The notes under the pieces were generated by a model. It did no database searches and was not told the DNA's origin. It was given only the letters and a program-made list of their open reading frames with translations. 17,057 nucleotides of DNA from Entrophospora sp. SA101 (lineage: Eukaryota > Glomeromycota > Glomeromycetes > Entrophosporales > Entrophosporaceae), in contig CAUDNR010000330.1 of NCBI GenBank assembly GCA_958430865.1, positions 1,089 to 18,145 of the forward strand, written 5' to 3'. The translations under genes and the position numbers were made by a program. Shown here piece by piece: positions 1 through 9,082 of the stretch. Positions within the stretch are counted from its first letter, which is position 1, and the number at the start of each line of letters is the position of its first letter.

Positions 1-176
1 TTTTGTAATTGTTGTTATAAAAGAGGAAAAAAAGAATGTTTTAATAATTTCAAGAACTCTAAGCATAATTCCCATGAAATTTAAAGTACTTAAAAAAATT
101 AAATTAAAAATTTCATACATATTACATTATATATATGTGTGTGTGTAAATAATAACATGATTTACAACTTAAATAG
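1..176. other. AT-rich sequence upstream of the first visible exon
   Basis: No convincing coding sequence is seen. A short TA/GT dinucleotide run lies near 128-146. The stretch ends in AAATAG (171-176), which can serve as a 3' splice site for the exon that opens at 177, so most of it may be an intron of the gene whose 5' end lies outside the window. Confidence 0.4.
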
Positions 177-846
177 GGAAAATCTTGGAATGGGCCATTA
201 AATAGGGAACTTTTGGCATTTAACAGTTTTTTAAAAACTTTAAATCGATCTTTACGGAATCTTTGTGAAATGTTGACTTTATCAATGTTTTTGAATGGAG
301 ATTGTTTAAAAGAACGAAATGATTATCTTGATATCGCATTAAGGTTTATAGATTTCTTACCCAAAATAGATTTATATTTATTTGTTTGTTCATTATTTTA
401 ATTAAATTTTTTATATATTTGTTGATAATAACAATAACTACAACAATGACAACAGTCTACCATTTTTGTTTGATGTCAATACTGGATTGGGTATAGTTGC
501 AAAAACATATTTAGAAAATATTATAAGTTCATCAAAAGAAAATGAAGATAAAAGTGAGTCCAGTTCTAAGATTGCTAGTTCGATTAAAAAACTTGAAGAA
601 ACATTTACGTCATGTGTTGATGTAAAATCTGACTTGTTGAATGGATTTTCTTTTTGGGATCAAGTAAATGAAAATATATTTTTTCTTTGTTTGTTTTTAT
701 GTTTCATCTGTTTGTTTATTATTGAAAAATTTTTTTTTTAGATTATTGTGGCAATTAATTCTCTCAAAGCTAATGGAACTATTTCAGATGATCTTTCTAC
801 ACAATTCTTAAAAGCAAATGAATGGTTATCAACCAAAAGACCATAA
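177..846 (+). CDS. Unrecognised three-exon gene, 5' end outside the window
   Basis: I do not recognise the product. Proposed exons are 177-343, 456-663 and 742-846. Introns are 344-455 (GTTTAT...ACAG) and 664-741 (GTAAAT...a long T run then TAG). The joined length is 480 nt, a multiple of three, giving 159 residues ending STKRP before TAA at 844-846. The second intron is well supported: the frame ends at FWDQ, and after the T-rich acceptor continues IIVAINSLKANG. The first junction is less certain. The donor at 344 was chosen because it alone gave matching phase with the only AG (454-455) in front of the FLFDVNTGLG segment. The protein is soluble and mostly helical in appearance, with a charged Ser/Lys/Glu stretch after TYLENIISSSKENEDKSES. 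It has no obvious signal peptide or catalytic motif. No start codon is assigned because the frame is open to the acceptor-like AG at 175-176. Confidence 0.5.
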
Positions 847-1569
847 TAACAATAAAAAAAAAGAAATTATTAAAATATTAGAATTCATTAATTATATATG
901 ATTGGATTATGTTTAGCAGTTTGGCAATTTGGTTGCCTTGATGTATTTATTTAAGTGGTAATTAAAATAAACATCTAAAATAACCCCTTAATTTGCCTAA
1001 TAACCCTTAAAAGATTTGGGCAGAAACAAGATTTGACCATAATTTCATTACATAAATTCATTCCATTATCTTCAGGAGATTTACAAGCATTTGGTTTAGT
1101 ATGATAGTATTTACAATGTAGCGCGGGGTTTTAAAAAAATTTGCCTAGGTCTCCTCTCTTTTGGATAGTTCTTAGCTAGAGGCTAATTAACTATAGATTC
1201 CTCAAAAAAAAGAAAAACAAAATAACAAAAATAACATCCAGTCTAACCATCTAATCTAAAAATCTATTTGTTGCTTTATATAATGTGTGTGAATGAAGTT
1301 AAAGTGAATTATTATCAATTTCCATAAAAGAAATCCCTTTTACTTTATATCAAGCAATTTGGACGAGAGACTAATTAGTTAATATCATGTCAAGAGTTGA
1401 ATATAAGTTGGCGAAAGTTGTAGCATTATGATTATCATGAAAAGGAATAAAGGATGAATATAAACTATTTATTCTATACCATTACTATAAAAAATTATGT
1501 GAAACATAATAATAATATGAAAAACATACGAAAAAACGTATTTTTGATAGATCAATAGGATGCAGTACT
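847..1569. other. Intergenic AT-rich stretch
   Basis: No open frame of useful length and no clear repeat. Poly-A and poly-T runs occur, and a small GC-richer patch lies at about 1118-1170 (around GCGCGGGG and the GCCTAGGTCTCC text). I see no gene. Confidence 0.4.
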
Positions 1570-2460
1570 AATACATGGTGATTGGATTCACACCGATCGT
1601 TTAATTATTCGTACAAAACCACAAGTCATAATACACGAATCTATAGCGCACATAATAATCAGCCATGTGCTTCTAAGATATTATCCTGCGACCATCAAAT
1701 ATAGTACTAATAAGAATCCCATTTCAAAAATTTCCAGAGATAATCATTGAACTTCGGATCTCCATATTTTTTACATGCCAAAGAATGGGATCCACAATAT
1801 ATCTTTTGCTGACTGAGCCTTGAACCCTAGAAGAGATTAAAGAACTTGGTATTTGATGAAGGAGTGTTTGAGGAATATGGTAGAGAATCAATATTATGAT
1901 AAAGAATCAGACCTTCAACAACTGCCTGATTTATCAAAGAGAGCGACTTTACTGATGTTCTTGTTAGCTCAATTCAGTTGACTTCATACTTGGCGAAGTC
2001 TAGTTCGGATACCATATCAAGAAAAGACCATTATCTGAATTTTCCATTTTGAACAACCATAATCGAAGTTGTTTGGACACATGGAACCGTTGCTTGAATT
2101 ACTTTGTATGGGATGATTTAATGATATGTATACTTTTAAACAAAGTTATATCCATAATTCAGTATATGAAATGATTATTCGGATCCAAAATCCTGGATCG
2201 ACCCAAGTTTACTGGGCTTGGAAGTTTTTCTCTCGATCCACGGCTGATTCGTTGATGATAAGTTTTAATGAGGACTTTCTTGCCCCGGAAAAACGGGTTC
2301 GATGCAAAAGCCAAAGGTGATTGAGGTTTGTGCGTCCTGGTTTGAATTCATACTACATTTTTGAGGTCGCGTCTTTCTAGGACGGAGTTTTTTTACTTGT
2401 ACCACAAAGGTTGTTAGAACTTGCTATTGTGGTCGATATTCAAAGGTGAAGATTTTTAAA
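1570..2460 (+). pseudogene. Decayed coding-like sequence, family not recognised
   Basis: This stretch is less AT-rich than its flanks and contains protein-like segments in two + frames with stops and apparent frame changes. Examples are a GDWIHTDRLIIRTKPQ segment from 1577, FGSPYFLHAKEWDPQYIF from about 1755, FIKESDFTDVLVSSIQLTSY from about 1941, NDYSDPKSWIDPSLLGLEVF from about 2174, and MQKPKVIEVCASWFEF near 2300. Interrupting stops are mostly TGA with a few TAA or TAG. I could not assign it to a known transposon or host family. Its position just upstream of a polypurine run and an LTR-like block suggests retroelement remains, but no reverse transcriptase, RNase H or integrase motif is readable. 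The segments were read by eye and some may be chance. Confidence 0.3.
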
Positions 2461-2565
2461 AAATTCTTTTTTATTTTTTAAGTTGTTATTTATATGGGGC
2501 GAAACCTCAGTATATTATACTATTTATATTTTTTCACGTCACACTATTCAAGATGGATGCTTTTG

Positions 2566-2610
2566 TTAAGTTAGACTAGGATAGGGTGGGTTTTTAGTGG
2601 TCTAACTTAA
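2566..2610. repeat. Perfect 11 bp inverted repeat (hairpin)
   Basis: TTAAGTTAGAC at 2566-2576 is exactly the reverse complement of GTCTAACTTAA at 2600-2610, with a 23 nt G-rich spacer. It lies between the decayed coding stretch and the LTR-like block. Its role is unknown; it could be an RNA hairpin or a remnant of a small element. Confidence 0.6.
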
Positions 2611-2724
2611 CCGAAGTGGTTATTGTGTTAAGTAAAATTCTGGACTTGAGCCTCAGTTTAATGCTCTTGGGCTTTGGGTATTTTTGATGATCAGCAAGTG
2701 TCTATGTTTTTGACCAGGAGGGAA

Positions 2725-2877
2725 TGTATATAGCATATAGATGGGAATGAGTTTCATTTTTTCCCTAGACTTTTAGTTTTTAATAGGACAATTAGGACGG
2801 ATATATGACAAGTATAAAAGAACAAGTCAATACAGCATTAAATAATATAAACCTATTTTACTTTCTTCTATAATACA
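2725..2877 (+). mobile_element. Candidate short 3' LTR (153 bp) behind a polypurine tract
   Basis: The block starts TGTATATAG and ends ATAATACA, giving the TG...CA ends of a retroviral-type LTR. It is preceded by a purine run (AGGAGGGAA, 2716-2724) that could be the plus-strand primer. It contains a TATA motif (TATAAAAG near 2813-2820) and an AT-rich part after it. No primer-binding site follows, consistent with a 3' LTR or solo LTR. No second copy is present in the window, so the boundaries are inferred from motifs only. Confidence 0.35.
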
Positions 2878-2926
2878 ATCCGTTCCGGTCAACCTCTTTT
2901 TACTAGGACGAAACCAGAACGGGATT
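2877..2926. repeat. Imperfect inverted repeat next to the LTR-like block
   Basis: AATCCGTTCCGGT (2877-2889) pairs with ACCAGAACGGGATT (2913-2926), about 13 bp per arm with one bulge and one wobble. It abuts the right end of the putative LTR. It may be a hairpin of its own or flanking sequence of the insertion site. Confidence 0.5.
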
Positions 2927-2929
2927 TTT

Positions 2930-3433
2930 TCTGGGACACGTCCAAATCCATTTTAACCGCATACTGGATAATAAATATTATGCGTTAGTATACTTTGATG
3001 AGACACATTCGTCCCTAGTTAAAATTTTACTAGGGCCAAGGTAAGTGAATATGCTTTAATAGTGCCTCCTTGCATATATAATCGAAGTCAGAAAAAACAT
3101 CAAGATAAGTGAAAATATGTATCACCATTGATATTACGGCACGCTGAGATAAATCGGTTGTATGATAGATATACCTAGGGTAATGAGATTTTTTTATGTT
3201 CCCTTCGGGACGTGAAAATCATAGGTCGGTATTAATAGATACCAAATTAATAGAAATACTATGGACTGGATATTAATAAAAGTAATATTTATCAAATGAA
3301 TAGACTTTGATTATCAAAATTTTATTATCATAAATTTGTTGTGTTTACGCTAAGCAAAGTATGCAAGGTTTTAAAGAACTTGTATATATATATATAAAAA
3401 AAAACAAATTTATGAATTTACAATTTTATGAAT
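2930..3433. other. Non-coding stretch between the LTR-like block and the AbfB gene
   Basis: No gene is seen. It contains a tiny GTTCCCTTCGGGAC stem with a TTCG loop (about 3198-3211), a TA dinucleotide run near 3383-3396, and a nearly repeated TTTATGAATTTACAA (about 3410-3440). The last overlaps the 3' end of the AbfB gene. Confidence 0.4.
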
Positions 3434-4047
3434 TTACAATTGAAAAAATTCGTGATACTTGAAGGTACTATCTTTTTTATAGCGATCATCGGTTGATTTA
3501 GGGTCAATCCATAATTCATTATTAGCCCGATGTCTAATAAAGTAATTTGGATAGTTGACACTCTGGAAGCGAATACCACCATTATCACCTAAATGTTTTT
3601 CGTAATGTTTGATTGGTCAAGAGATATTTGAATTTGATTAACACATAATATCAACAAAAGAATAACGTAATAATACCTGGGACAACGACGAAAGAGGCAT
3701 CTTGCTTGAATAAATCTGAGCCATCGCCTCCGGAAAGCTTGATACGATAATCTTGATGTCTTAAATATTGACCTGGATAGTTTGTGCTTTGAAAGCTGAT
3801 ACCTGAGCCACTCAAACCGGGAACTATCGTAAATATGAAATCAGGGACAAGAGATGGATCTACTTGACGGATGAGCCCAAGGTAGTTTTGGTGCGAAATA
3901 TAATATCCATCGTTATTTGAACTTTCCAAAGATCCGACTTGTTGAGGTGCCTGATATTTAAAAAGACATAAAATTAATAATCATCGGTGGTAATAATTGT
4001 TACAATAATTACACTAACGAGAAAAATTTATTTACAATTGAAGTCAT
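3434..4047 (-). CDS. Orphan AbfB (alpha-L-arabinofuranosidase B / CBM42-type) domain protein
   Basis: Three exons on the minus strand: 4047-4036, 3950-3677 and 3588-3434. The introns are 85 bp (GTAAAT...ATCAG) and 88 bp (GTATTA...TTTAG). The joined CDS is 441 nt, 146 residues, phase-consistent at both joins. The start is ATG at 4047, giving MTSI before the first intron; the second exon opens APQQVGSLESSN. The product is essentially one AbfB beta-trefoil of three similar repeats, each with a core Y/F-x-x-H or RH motif: YYISH (about 20-24), YLRH (66-69) and YFIRH (111-115). Two repeats also carry F-Q-S-x-N-Y-P. In known enzymes this fold binds arabinofuranose side chains of arabinoxylan. Here there is no catalytic GH54 domain and no evident signal peptide, so an intracellular or unconventional lectin-like role is possible. 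Family assignment is from motif recognition; ligand and location are inference. Confidence 0.85.
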
Positions 4048-4120
4048 TTTTAGTTTTTGGTTTATGTTCAAGAAAATATTCTTTTTAACAAAAGATGATG
4101 TTGGAAAGGGTTTTTACACA

Positions 4121-4140
4121 GCTATTTATATAATGATTGG
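4121..4140 (-). promoter_or_regulatory. TATA-like and CCAAT motifs of the AbfB gene
   Basis: On the minus strand the sequence reads CCAAT, then ATTATATAAATAG, about 75-90 bp upstream of the ATG at 4047. Position and sequence suit a core promoter. The same TATATAAATAG core recurs upstream of the large gene at 10549-13307. Confidence 0.45.
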
Positions 4141-4938
4141 TAAATTCTGGGACCTCATTTTCGTCTTTTCAAAGAAGCCTGGGTAATGATTATATTCATT
4201 TATCGATGGGATATATTAGTAAATATAGATTCTCTTCTATCAATCGACTTATGTAGTTATACCCGTTCCAATTTAGATATTGGGGATCTTTTTATATATA
4301 ACTTAATATTACGCGATCAAATGATAAAAATAAATAAATAAATTTGATAAAAAAATTGTTGTTACACGAAAAAAGAACCAAACAATCTTTTTAATTGTTA
4401 ATATTAATGATAGTATCGTTGACAAGATAATTCCAACAATAATTATAACCCATATTAAAAATGTTAATATTCATATATAATAAATCAAACGCCATGTTAC
4501 ATTCATTGTGCACAATATGTTCGCAAAACTATATTTTAAATCCTTAACAATTTTTATATATGATATATAATAAATTTGTTTCGCACTTATTAATTGGGAA
4601 TAAACATTTTAATAAACCACATAAATAAATTATTGAATTAATTGAAATAATCAAATTTGCAAGTAGATTAATCACTGAAAAACTTTTACTGTACTTAGAG
4701 GATAGCTCTAAGAACTATAGTTGTAATCGGTGTATGGAATTCAGTTGGGAGATAGTGCAATATAAAAAATCAGCAAAATAGATAATAATGACACAAAATT
4801 TGATTTTAATAAGAGACATGCACAAACCAAATTTGCATTATGCCGAATTTCACACGCTGGTTGTAATAGATACTTAAACAGATCGTGTTCAAGAGGAATA
4901 AGTTAGCATTTTAGAAAACTATAAATATTATTGATAGG
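4141..4938. other. Intergenic AT-rich stretch with one perfect small hairpin
   Basis: No gene is supported. CTTAGAG (4694-4700) and CTCTAAG (4706-4712) form a perfect 7 bp stem around a 5 nt loop. The rest is AT-rich with short A/T runs. Confidence 0.4.
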
Positions 4939-5037
4939 CTAATTACCTTTCTTCCGCCCGGTTCCAATTAAAGTAAACAGAATTGAAATAGACAAAAAAT
5001 GTAAGGCAACAAAAAAAAATAAGCATCCAAATACCAT
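4939..5037 (-). CDS. Possible 32-residue membrane peptide or first exon
   Basis: ATG at 5037 opens a short frame whose first 24 or so residues are almost entirely hydrophobic (MVFGCLFFFVALHFLSISIL...), followed by GTGRKK and a stop at 4941-4939. This is the shape of a single-pass membrane peptide or a signal peptide. A donor-like sequence (AAAG|GTAATT) sits just before the stop, so this could also be the first exon of a spliced gene, but I could not find a convincing second exon. Poly-T in an AT-rich genome readily yields Phe/Leu-rich frames, so chance is a real alternative. Confidence 0.2.
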   Translation of the reverse strand: MVFGCLFFFVALHFLSISILFTLIGTGRKKGN

Positions 5038-5392
5038 GTTGTACGACTATTCTTGTATAAGCAGACCTATCCGTCCGCTATACTTGAATACAAGTCTAGA
5101 ATTTATTTTATACATGCACACATGCAATAATAAATCTTTAATTCGATTTTATCTTAATATTGTTCTTTATCATTGTGACATGGTACATACGTTACCATCT
5201 AATATTCAATTAATAATTCAAGAATTTTTTGTCATATTATAGTAATTTGGATTTATCTATCATTTGCATTCTGTGAAGCTCAAACACGATCTCGCTTGAA
5301 ATTAAATTTAAAACCGACATGATGACAGTTAACTTCTTTTCACTTAATTACTCGCGAGAATCTCGGAAGCTTCGCGTAATAATAAAAAGACT

Positions 5393-5445
5393 TGACTCAC
5401 GGAGATTCGAAGGGCCATGTAAATTGGCGAGTGGCATTATAAAAA
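5393..5445 (+). promoter_or_regulatory. TGACTCA site and TATA box ahead of a small ORF
   Basis: TGACTCA (5393-5399), the consensus bound by Gcn4/AP-1-type bZIP factors in fungi, is followed by TATAAAAA (5438-5445). The first ATG after the TATA box is at 5490. The spacing suits a promoter, but both motifs are short. Confidence 0.3.
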
Positions 5446-5489
5446 CTTAATAAATTGCCTAATTAACAGGCCTCTTCATACTGAACAAC

Positions 5490-5627
5490 CATGGAAATGT
5501 GCGAGATGATACGTAATTTGAAGAAGCATACCGACTACCGCATCAAAAGGATCATAATGACAACACAACAGGAGAGGAATAAGGTAGTAGGAAGGGAGCT
5601 GCTTAATAACGAGAAGACTGACGAATA
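5490..5627 (+). CDS. Possible small basic protein, 45 residues
   Basis: The ATG at 5490, preceded by an in-frame TGA, reads MEMCEMIRNLKKHTDYRI..., rich in Lys, Arg, Glu and Asn and ending EKTDE before TAA at 5625-5627. Local base composition is clearly less AT-rich than the surroundings and codons such as AAG, GAG and CTG are common, which favours coding. After the stop the same frame continues YQHSDEDNTINQQI to a second stop, so the first TAA could be a recent disruption. No family is recognised. The antisense frame over this region is longer but is hydrophobic and looks like a shadow. Confidence 0.3.
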
Positions 5628-5699
5628 ATACCAGCATTCGGATGAGGATAATACCATCAATCAACAAATTTAAACTAAAAGTAGATTAATTAATAAAAA

Positions 5700-6556
5700 T
5701 GATTAACAAAAACAAAAATACAAATAATCAACAAAAAAAAGACTCGGGCCACCAGTAAAAAGAAGAATTAATTGGAAAAATCAAAATAACAACAATAATA
5801 ATGGATAACGGAATAAACCAAATAAATAATTTAATTAACGTTACGCATAGTGAAAAATTGGCGCAAAGACAATAATAACCTTTTCCACTGCAGGAAAATT
5901 TCAAATTATATTAATATATTTTTTTTGTTGTTTTATACGTTGTGAAACATATGACTTTCAATCGAATTTTAGAATGTGTGACTGTGGATAAAGCCATAGT
6001 AATAGTGATTTGAAGTTGCAATGTGACCAGAAATAAAATTGAGCTTACTTTGTAACAACTCTACCATTAAAATAAATAATAGTATTAATATAATCGGCTA
6101 ATTGTTTTATTCGTATTATGATTGAGTCATGTGATTCTATAATATTGTGACACCAAAGAATATTATTATAATTGCTAATTTTGGATTGGTACTCGCGGCA
6201 TTTCATTTTTTAAAACATTGAGAAAATGTAAAAGTTATGGTCGGGCATCTTTAAAAATGGCAAACATGGCTTACACATAACTTGGTAATGTCCATTACAA
6301 GATAGTTACTACGTGTAAAATATTCTCAAATGTCACTATATTTTGAACCAAGTTTATTTTTGTTATCAGTCATCTTTAATTATTATATTCGTGGGAGAAA
6401 AGTAAGGACCATGGTCTACTTTTTATTTGTATAACAAATATTACAACATTACGGTTAGTTACAACACCGTAATTTTACATTACGGGTGCCAACTCTAAAT
6501 ATAGTGAAGTTTTTATAAAAATTTGTTGATTATTTAATTGTATTAATAAATTTAAA
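5700..6556. other. Intergenic AT-rich stretch
   Basis: No gene is seen. A near-palindrome, AAAGTAAGGACCATGGTCTACTTT, lies at 6399-6422. A TTACGGT / ACCGTAA-type inverted pair lies around 6450-6475. Otherwise there are only short A/T runs. Confidence 0.4.
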
Positions 6557-6745
6557 TTTAGTAATTTGTCGCAAAAAATTATGCATGAGATTGAATAATT
6601 AAATTAAGTAATGTTTTGCGAAAAAATAAATTGAAGAATTTAGTAATGTGCCCGCGAAAAATAAAGTAATCGAATTTAGTAATGTGTTGCGAAAAAATAA
6701 AGTAATCGAATTTTAGTAATGTGTCGCGAAAAAATAAAGTCATAT
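6557..6745. repeat. Minisatellite, about five units of 35-47 bp
   Basis: Units begin TTTAGTAATGTG or close variants at about 6557, 6604, 6639, 6674 and 6712. Most continue TCGCGAAAAAATAAAGTAATCGAA. The last four units are very similar, and the first is diverged and longer. The minus-strand ORF over it, with repeated FDYFIF text, is only a product of the repeat. Confidence 0.8.
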
Positions 6746-6811
6746 CACGGGATTTTTTGTACAATATTTTTATATAGAATCACACTATATAGCAGTCGCA
6801 GGACATTACTA

Positions 6812-6852
6812 TTACGGATCATTAATTTTATATATTAATTCGTGATCCGTAA
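6812..6852. repeat. Inverted repeat with TTACGGATCA ends
   Basis: TTACGGATCA (6812-6821) is the exact reverse complement of TGATCCGTAA (6843-6852). The AT-rich interior is also partly self-complementary (ATTAAT / ATTAAT). It may be the core or one end of a MITE-like element together with the next inverted repeat. Confidence 0.65.
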
Positions 6853-6855
6853 AAC

Positions 6856-6901
6856 ATCTGCAAAATTTTCATAACAGAATTTGGCGCAAAATTTTGCAGA
6901 T
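6856..6901. repeat. Perfect 14 bp inverted repeat
   Basis: ATCTGCAAAATTTT (6856-6869) is the exact reverse complement of AAAATTTTGCAGAT (6888-6901), with an 18 nt spacer containing TTGGCG. It follows the previous inverted repeat after 3 bp, so the two probably belong to one foldable element of about 90 bp. Confidence 0.7.
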
Positions 6902-7389
6902 CACTAATTAAAATTTTCTGGACTCCAACTTTCACCCCCAACGTGACCACCCTTTATATCTATATAAACTAAAATTGTACTTTTAACACATGATATGAAT
7001 CTCGAAGTTTAAATATACAAATTTTCAAAGGGACTTTCTTATAAAATATTTTATGTTTATATGTAGGAATCGCTGGATTCCTGCCTAAAATTACTATATA
7101 AAATTTAAAGGTTTGAGTAAGCAACTAAAAATATTTATGATGTAAAAATGGGTGTAGAATTAATTTTATCCAAGAAAAATATAAATATGTTATTTCTATT
7201 TAGTTTTTAATAGTTACTCTTTTTAAAATAAAATAAAAATTGTCATGGTCATGTAATTTTCTTGACTCACATTGATCATGTGAGGTAATGTCAGATTCTC
7301 AAAACTCCTAAAAATTATAATGTTTATTATCACCACAAAAACATATTAATGATCAGCAAATTTTTGCAGTTGTTTCACAGATTACGAAT
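6902..7389. other. Non-coding stretch
   Basis: No gene is seen. It begins with a GC-richer tail (CACCCCCAACGTGACCACCC, about 6933-6952) that may still belong to the hairpin-bearing element on its left, then returns to AT-rich sequence. Confidence 0.35.
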
Positions 7390-7455
7390 TAATTATTTTA
7401 TAAATGTAACGATTTTCCAGAAGCCTTAGTGATTGAAAGTTCATAATACTAATAA
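7390..7455. repeat. Direct repeat, copy 1 (about 66 bp)
   Basis: The text TTTTATAAATGTAACGATTT, then the conserved block AAGCCTTAGTGATTGAAAGT and TCATAATACTAATAA, is repeated at 7738-7804 with about four substitutions. The two copies are 348 bp apart. Confidence 0.75.
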
Positions 7456-7737
7456 AACGCTAATAAAACATGCTGTTTTCAAACCACTACTCCTTGTCTG
7501 TTTTCAAAGATATGAACAGCAAATTAGCATGCAAGATAGTATATGTAATATAGATTAGAGCTATGGAAAGTTTAATGGATGTAAAAATATTAATGGCATA
7601 AAAAAGCTCATTCAAAATACAGAAATTTTCTTCTTTATCATAATACTTCTATATATTGCAACTTCCGAAAAAATTGTATGAATTAAAATTCTCTCTCCAT
7701 AGCACTGTTCTACAAATGTATCCTAATTAAAAACCTC

Positions 7738-7804
7738 TAATAATTTTATAAATGTAATGATTTTCCAAAAGCCTTAGCGATTGAAAGTTCATAATACTAA
7801 TAAC
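7738..7804. repeat. Direct repeat, copy 2 (about 66 bp)
   Basis: Second copy of the 7390-7455 sequence in the same orientation. The 7456-7737 stretch between them has no coding potential. The pair could be ends of a small degraded element or a local duplication. Confidence 0.75.
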
Positions 7805-7897
7805 ATAATAACATATTTGAAAATATATTTTGTTACACTGTTTCCTTTTTGGAGAAAAAAGGGGTACCATAAAAAAATCCATCAGGAAATTAATTTA

Positions 7898-8003
7898 GTG
7901 TAAACTTGCATAAATTTTACGATGCCGACGTAATATTGTGTAAATCTTACAGTGCTGATGTAATATTGTGTAAATCTTACAGTGCTGACGTAAGTTTTAC
8001 ACT
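7898..8003. repeat. 30 bp tandem triplicate inside inverted ends, MITE-like
   Basis: Three units of exactly 30 bp run from 7911 to 8000 (TAAATCTTACAGTGCTGATG... and variants). The outer sequences AGTGTAAACTTGC (from 7898) and GTAAGTTTTACACT (to 8003) are near reverse complements. A small element with terminal inverted repeats and internal tandem repeats would look like this. No target duplication was identified. Confidence 0.55.
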
Positions 8004-8617
8004 TTTTTATTATTAAACTTACAATTGACACATGTAAAATTTTTTTATATTTTCCAGATGTCTGCATATATGTATTTACATTATGACATTAATTAGATTT
8101 GTTAATCAACTTATATAAAATACCCCAATATTATATGCTTAATCCTAGCAATTGGGTATTATATATGCATAATATTTGTACCCATTTTCCTGATGCGGTA
8201 AATCTCAATATTTTATTTATAATAATAATATGCCAACAATGTTAATTACAACAATTTCCATGATGCATATTTATTCTTTACTCTCAACTATTTTTTGCTA
8301 TCATCAAACAATTCCTTACAATAAGAAATACTAAATCTTTAGATATCCTGATCATGTTTCTTGGTGGGTGTCCTTCTAGCTGTTTTCCTATTTATTACCA
8401 AGTCAGGCACATGTCTAAAAACTACTAAATAAAATAAAAGAAATAAAAAATAATAAAAAAAATAAACAAATACAAAATAAGAGAAAATTTATTATGCTTG
8501 GGATTAGTATGAATTCATTGTTAGAGATAGATTTATTATTATTACAAAAATATAATTTGAAGACTATGATAAGGACAAGGACAAAGTTAAGGTCAGCATT
8601 ATTTATTAAATTATTAT
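8004..8617. other. Non-coding AT-rich stretch
   Basis: No gene is seen. Partially self-complementary ATACCCCAATATTATATGC / GCATAATATTTGTACCC text lies at 8120-8185, and an A-rich AATAAAA run lies at about 8424-8470. Confidence 0.35.
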
Positions 8618-8665
8618 TATGATGATGATAAAGATGATAAAGATGATGAAGATGATGATGAAGTT
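8618..8665. repeat. GAT-rich microsatellite
   Basis: An imperfect GAT/AAG trinucleotide array. One + frame reads DDDKDDKDDEDDDEVEK and continues to a stop at about 8749, but there is no supported start or exon structure, so I treat it as a repeat rather than a gene. Confidence 0.7.
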
Positions 8666-9082
8666 GAGAAAATTACATTATTTATCCATGTTAAAGGTTC
8701 TATCATCCAATTCTCTGATTTCTTTGAAATCCTAATTTATCTTAATTAAATGTATTACTTTGTATAATTATTTTCAAGTTATTTCAAAGTGAACAATCAT
8801 TTAAATTAAGGTTTCTGGTCCAAACTGTTTTCTCAAAGCCCAAACTAGTTGTATTTAGAACTATAAAAAACTGACATTGAATTGTGTAATGAATACCTTG
8901 ACTTTTTAATAACTCCATAACGATTTTTGGGAAATTTCTGTGATGATCACCATTACCATTTAAAATAAATAATAAAAAAAACAATAAAACCGGCCTAACT
9001 GAACAATGTCCCAAAAAGTAAATCAGGGTTTCACAGGAATGAACTGATTTCTTTAAGTATAGTATTAAGAATAGGACATGGA

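Noticed and set aside
2285..2310. GGGTTCGATGC resembling a tRNA B box
   Set aside because: No T-arm stem, no A box at a suitable distance and no acceptor stem can be formed.
5036..5242. 68-codon plus-strand ORF
   Set aside because: No family, no promoter motif, composition like random AT-rich sequence, and it overlaps the antisense start of the small hydrophobic frame.
5476..5667. 63-codon minus-strand ORF
   Set aside because: Antisense to the charged 45-codon frame; its Leu/Ile richness is what the complement of Lys/Asn-rich coding gives.
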